64,000 nt of DNA from UBA2589 sp965223235 (GTDB taxonomy: Bacteria; Gemmatimonadota; Gemmatimonadetes; Longimicrobiales; Gaopeijiaceae), in contig CBDCVV010000007.1 of the NCBI GenBank assembly GCA_965223235.1, forward strand, positions 62,001-126,000. The letters are read 5' to 3'. The position numbers and the translations under genes were made by a program. Below are positions 63,001-64,000 of this stretch, piece by piece (the first letter of the stretch is position 1; every line of letters begins with the position of its first letter). The notes beneath the pieces are model-generated. The model was not told the origin of the DNA. It saw only the letters and a program-made list of their open reading frames with translations, and made no database searches.

Positions 63001-63508
63001 TGCGATCCGCGAAATCAACAAGACGGCGAACGAACTCTTCGAGACCACTTTCGACCAAATTCGAGAGCAGTTCCGCAACACGTTCCTGCGGCTGTTCGAG
63101 GGCGGGGAGGCCGATCTCTGGCTGAGAGACCCGGAAGACCCACTCGAGTCCCCGATCGAGATTCATGCGTCGCCGCGAGGTAAGAAGACGCAGCGAATTG
63201 ACCTCCTTTCTGGGGGAGAGCGTGCGTTGACTGCACTCTCGCTCTTGTTCGGGATCTACCTGGTCAAGCCGAGTCCTTTCTGCGTCCTCGACGAGGTCGA
63301 CGCCCCGCTCGACGAGAACAATATCGGGCGGTTTATCCGTCTGCTGCAGGAGTTCAGTCACCAGACTCAGTTCGTCGTCATCACACACAATCCGCGGACC
63401 ATCGAGGCGGCGGATTGGATCTACGGCGTCACCATGGAAGAGCCCGGGGTGAGCACGATCGTAGGTGTGAGGCTGCAAGAGGCACTTGAAGCAGCTGGAG
63501 CGGCCTAG
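60035..63508 (+). CDS. smc: Chromosome segregation protein SMC
   Basis: The 1157-residue ATPase forms the condensin core that organises the chromosome. The N-terminal head has KVQGFKSFADATSVDFHEG and Walker A GPNGCGKSNISDAIRWVLGE (about residues 33-52). Long coiled coils flank a hinge (about residues 510-630, GLPGVLGTLADFIEADQET). The C-terminal head has signature LLSGGERALTALSLLFGIYL (about 1058) and Walker B FCVLDEVDAPLDENN. Length is normal. It overlaps the preceding pseudo-ATPase gene by four bases; scpA and scpB are not in the window. Confidence 0.97.
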   Translation: MRLKSLKVQGFKSFADATSVDFHEGITAVVGPNGCGKSNISDAIRWVLGEQRPTAIRGAKMEEAIFQGSVNRRPVNRGSVTLTVTNEDGALPIPFEEVEIGRQVFRDGGSEYSINRSTVRLRDVVDLYRDTGLGANAYAMIENRMIDAILSDRAEERRGLFEEAAGIGKYKDRRKAAVRRLERAEMDLQRLEDVIAEVQTKVRSLARQKGKAQRWTEYRQRRLNVEVEVVRHQLDTLRARLTVVTEELAGDTTAGQGMVAELATAEATYEALRIQQVGAEKSRTEVAGKLEQVREKLVRWERELAVADERATYATRRLTQIGEERGAANERVAALHTEEEEMSSARDSSATELAEIRAASALRVEEVRHSREELDQAVAVLEELETRGREIVRRGAQLEGDAEASEAQAQELEKRLGHLDEELAKTSESLSDLASQGDLFSGRLEDLATRWEMAKEQAAESRAAVLGAQVAHEEARTVARQAADRSAALTARRDALERLDQERVGAGPTVRALLAKGLPGVLGTLADFIEADQETSTRVEAFLGPLTSAVVVKDQTAVHSVLRWFQNEWKEGGGVHLLPLDSAPGVSGDEGTLMRAVRPHGVGAPWVRSLLGGVETHPENAAMTKRGIVHVGAPLGSDGALQRKDELRRLEREVSEAEREEALARQAAEAAGTALEEAEAAAHAARAAELLAEDEHRGVHGEFSAQADQRSRMDRVRDELARQLEGTRGARSRAIERAAEARDDRSLLLTQESELQTERGAAVAAVEAARELWETGRAEEARLAVDVARLEGELRRVEERLETIEAARDRAEGRVVSLDREEAALLDDAREAEELKQRGAAETEALFVERTTAEADLRERDEVLRSISEELSVAERRAREARTAERAASDRRHALELEQQEVSSRIERIRERLEGEWGRPLDTLLTEAEPVEGEPEALERELEDLVIAIDRLGPVNMLAVEEHAEESERLDFLTGQREDLVEARNDLRSAIREINKTANELFETTFDQIREQFRNTFLRLFEGGEADLWLRDPEDPLESPIEIHASPRGKKTQRIDLLSGGERALTALSLLFGIYLVKPSPFCVLDEVDAPLDENNIGRFIRLLQEFSHQTQFVVITHNPRTIEAADWIYGVTMEEPGVSTIVGVRLQEALEAAGAA

Positions 63509-63551
63509 TTTTCATCTGATCGCGTCGGTCTTTCGAGGGTCGGAACAGGCG

Positions 63552-63580
63552 TGGACCCCAGAGGGGCCGGTCAGTAGACT
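63552..63580 (+). promoter_or_regulatory. Putative promoter of the DAHP synthase gene
   Basis: TGGACC (63552-63557) and TAGACT (63575-63580) are 17 bases apart, 34 bases before the ATG. A GACCCC-AGA-GGGG partial hairpin overlaps the -35 side. Confidence 0.45.
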
Positions 63581-63614
63581 TGAGGGCTCCATTCTCTGAG
63601 AAGGACACGGTGCG

Positions 63615-64000
63615 ATGCTCGTCGTCATGAAGCACAGCGCCTCGGACGAGCAGATCTCCGGGGTTGTCCAAACCATCAATGAGATGGGTTATGAGGCTCG
63701 CCCGATCCCAGGGGGTCAGCGCACGGCAGTGGGGCTGATCGGAAACGACGGCAGAGTCGACTCAGCGCGCCTGCAAGGACTCGACGGTGTCTTGCAGGTG
63801 ATCCCTGTGACCCACGCGTACAAACAGGTCTCGAGGGAGTGGAAAGAGGAAGACACGGTGGTGCGCCTTGCCAACGGAACGGTGGTGGGTGACACCGAGG
63901 TCGTCGTCATGGCGGGTCCGTGCGCTGTCGAGGGCGAAGAACAGCTGCTGGACATCGCCCATCAGGTGAGGGAGCAAGGGGCCACAGTCCTACGCGGGGG
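63615..64000 (+). CDS. aroF: 3-deoxy-7-phosphoheptulonate (DAHP) synthase, N-terminal part (runs off the window)
   Basis: The frame is open from the ATG at 63615 to the last base (128 complete codons). Residues 1-70 form the ferredoxin-like regulatory domain of the type I-beta DAHP synthases (MLVVMKHSASDEQISGVVQT, then RTAVGLIGNDGR). The barrel begins with VVVMAGPCAVEGEEQLLDIA, the characteristic GPC(A/S)(V/I)E motif, and REQGATVLRGG. This enzyme joins phosphoenolpyruvate and erythrose-4-phosphate as the first step of the shikimate route. AAGGA lies before the start; a GTG five bases upstream is out of frame. The catalytic rest is outside the window. Confidence 0.93.
   Translation, partial: MLVVMKHSASDEQISGVVQTINEMGYEARPIPGGQRTAVGLIGNDGRVDSARLQGLDGVLQVIPVTHAYKQVSREWKEEDTVVRLANGTVVGDTEVVVMAGPCAVEGEEQLLDIAHQVREQGATVLRG

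Overview
The window reads as a piece of bacterial chromosome with high G+C, packed with housekeeping genes. The gene set points to the phylum Gemmatimonadota: GWxTD-like secreted proteins, a single M16 peptidase pair, menaquinone-type UbiE/MenG, a K+-dependent membrane pyrophosphatase, System I cytochrome c maturation and many GTG/TTG starts. This placement is inference from gene content and style, because no 16S rRNA lies in the window. No transposase, integrase, phage gene or CRISPR array was seen, and no gene-free stretch exceeds 300 bases. Genes overlap repeatedly by 1 to 8 bases (ATGA, GTGA, TAATG), so much of the window is in operons.

Layout. 1-117: tail of a Cys/Met-metabolism PLP enzyme. 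139-3036: pruA and, divergently, mrp. 3055-7733 (minus): an envelope-stress-like operon with an ECF sigma factor, an anti-sigma factor carrying three zinc-finger modules, a bactofilin-like membrane protein, a LiaF/toast-rack-like exported protein and a small membrane protein. 7898-8632: ubiE/menG. 8586-13724 (minus): purD, fpg and two M16 peptidases, one with and one without the zinc site. 13809-16138 (minus): M48 peptidase and cystathionine gamma-synthase/lyase. 16364-22231 (plus): glmM, glmS, dtd, maf, glpK.

22321-29086 (plus): a cytochrome c maturation operon, ccmE-ccmF-(CcmI-like zinc ribbon)-ccmA-ccmB-ccmC-ccmD, followed by an outer-membrane-barrel-like protein. CcmE carries CxxxY in place of HxxxY and no ccmG/ccmH is present, which matches the described variant System I. 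29105-33825 (minus): an unknown protein and a three-gene operon of a MerA-like oxidoreductase, a TVP38-DUF547 fusion and a double glycosyltransferase fusion. 34081-43021 (plus): recA with a terminator, then alaS, a small unknown, a CpsB-type PHP phosphatase, gmhA, an SDR, cca and rarA in a nearly gapless chain. 43063-47925: hflX, DUF2520 protein, pdxJ, UPF0104 membrane protein, ispE.

48006-64000 (plus): tRNA-Gln, a small STAS-like protein, a structured leader or small RNA, a 597-aa exported protein, prs-rplY-pth, hppA, an M20 hydrolase, then a ribosomal block. The ribosomal block holds the most striking item: bS6 and bS18 are one continuous reading frame (216 aa), followed by a DUF2232 membrane protein, rplI and rsfS. 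A membrane-anchored ParA/BY-kinase-like protein with a ruined P-loop overlaps smc by 4 bases, and a DAHP synthase gene runs off the end. Several promoters share a TTGNNN-17/18-TANNNT pattern.
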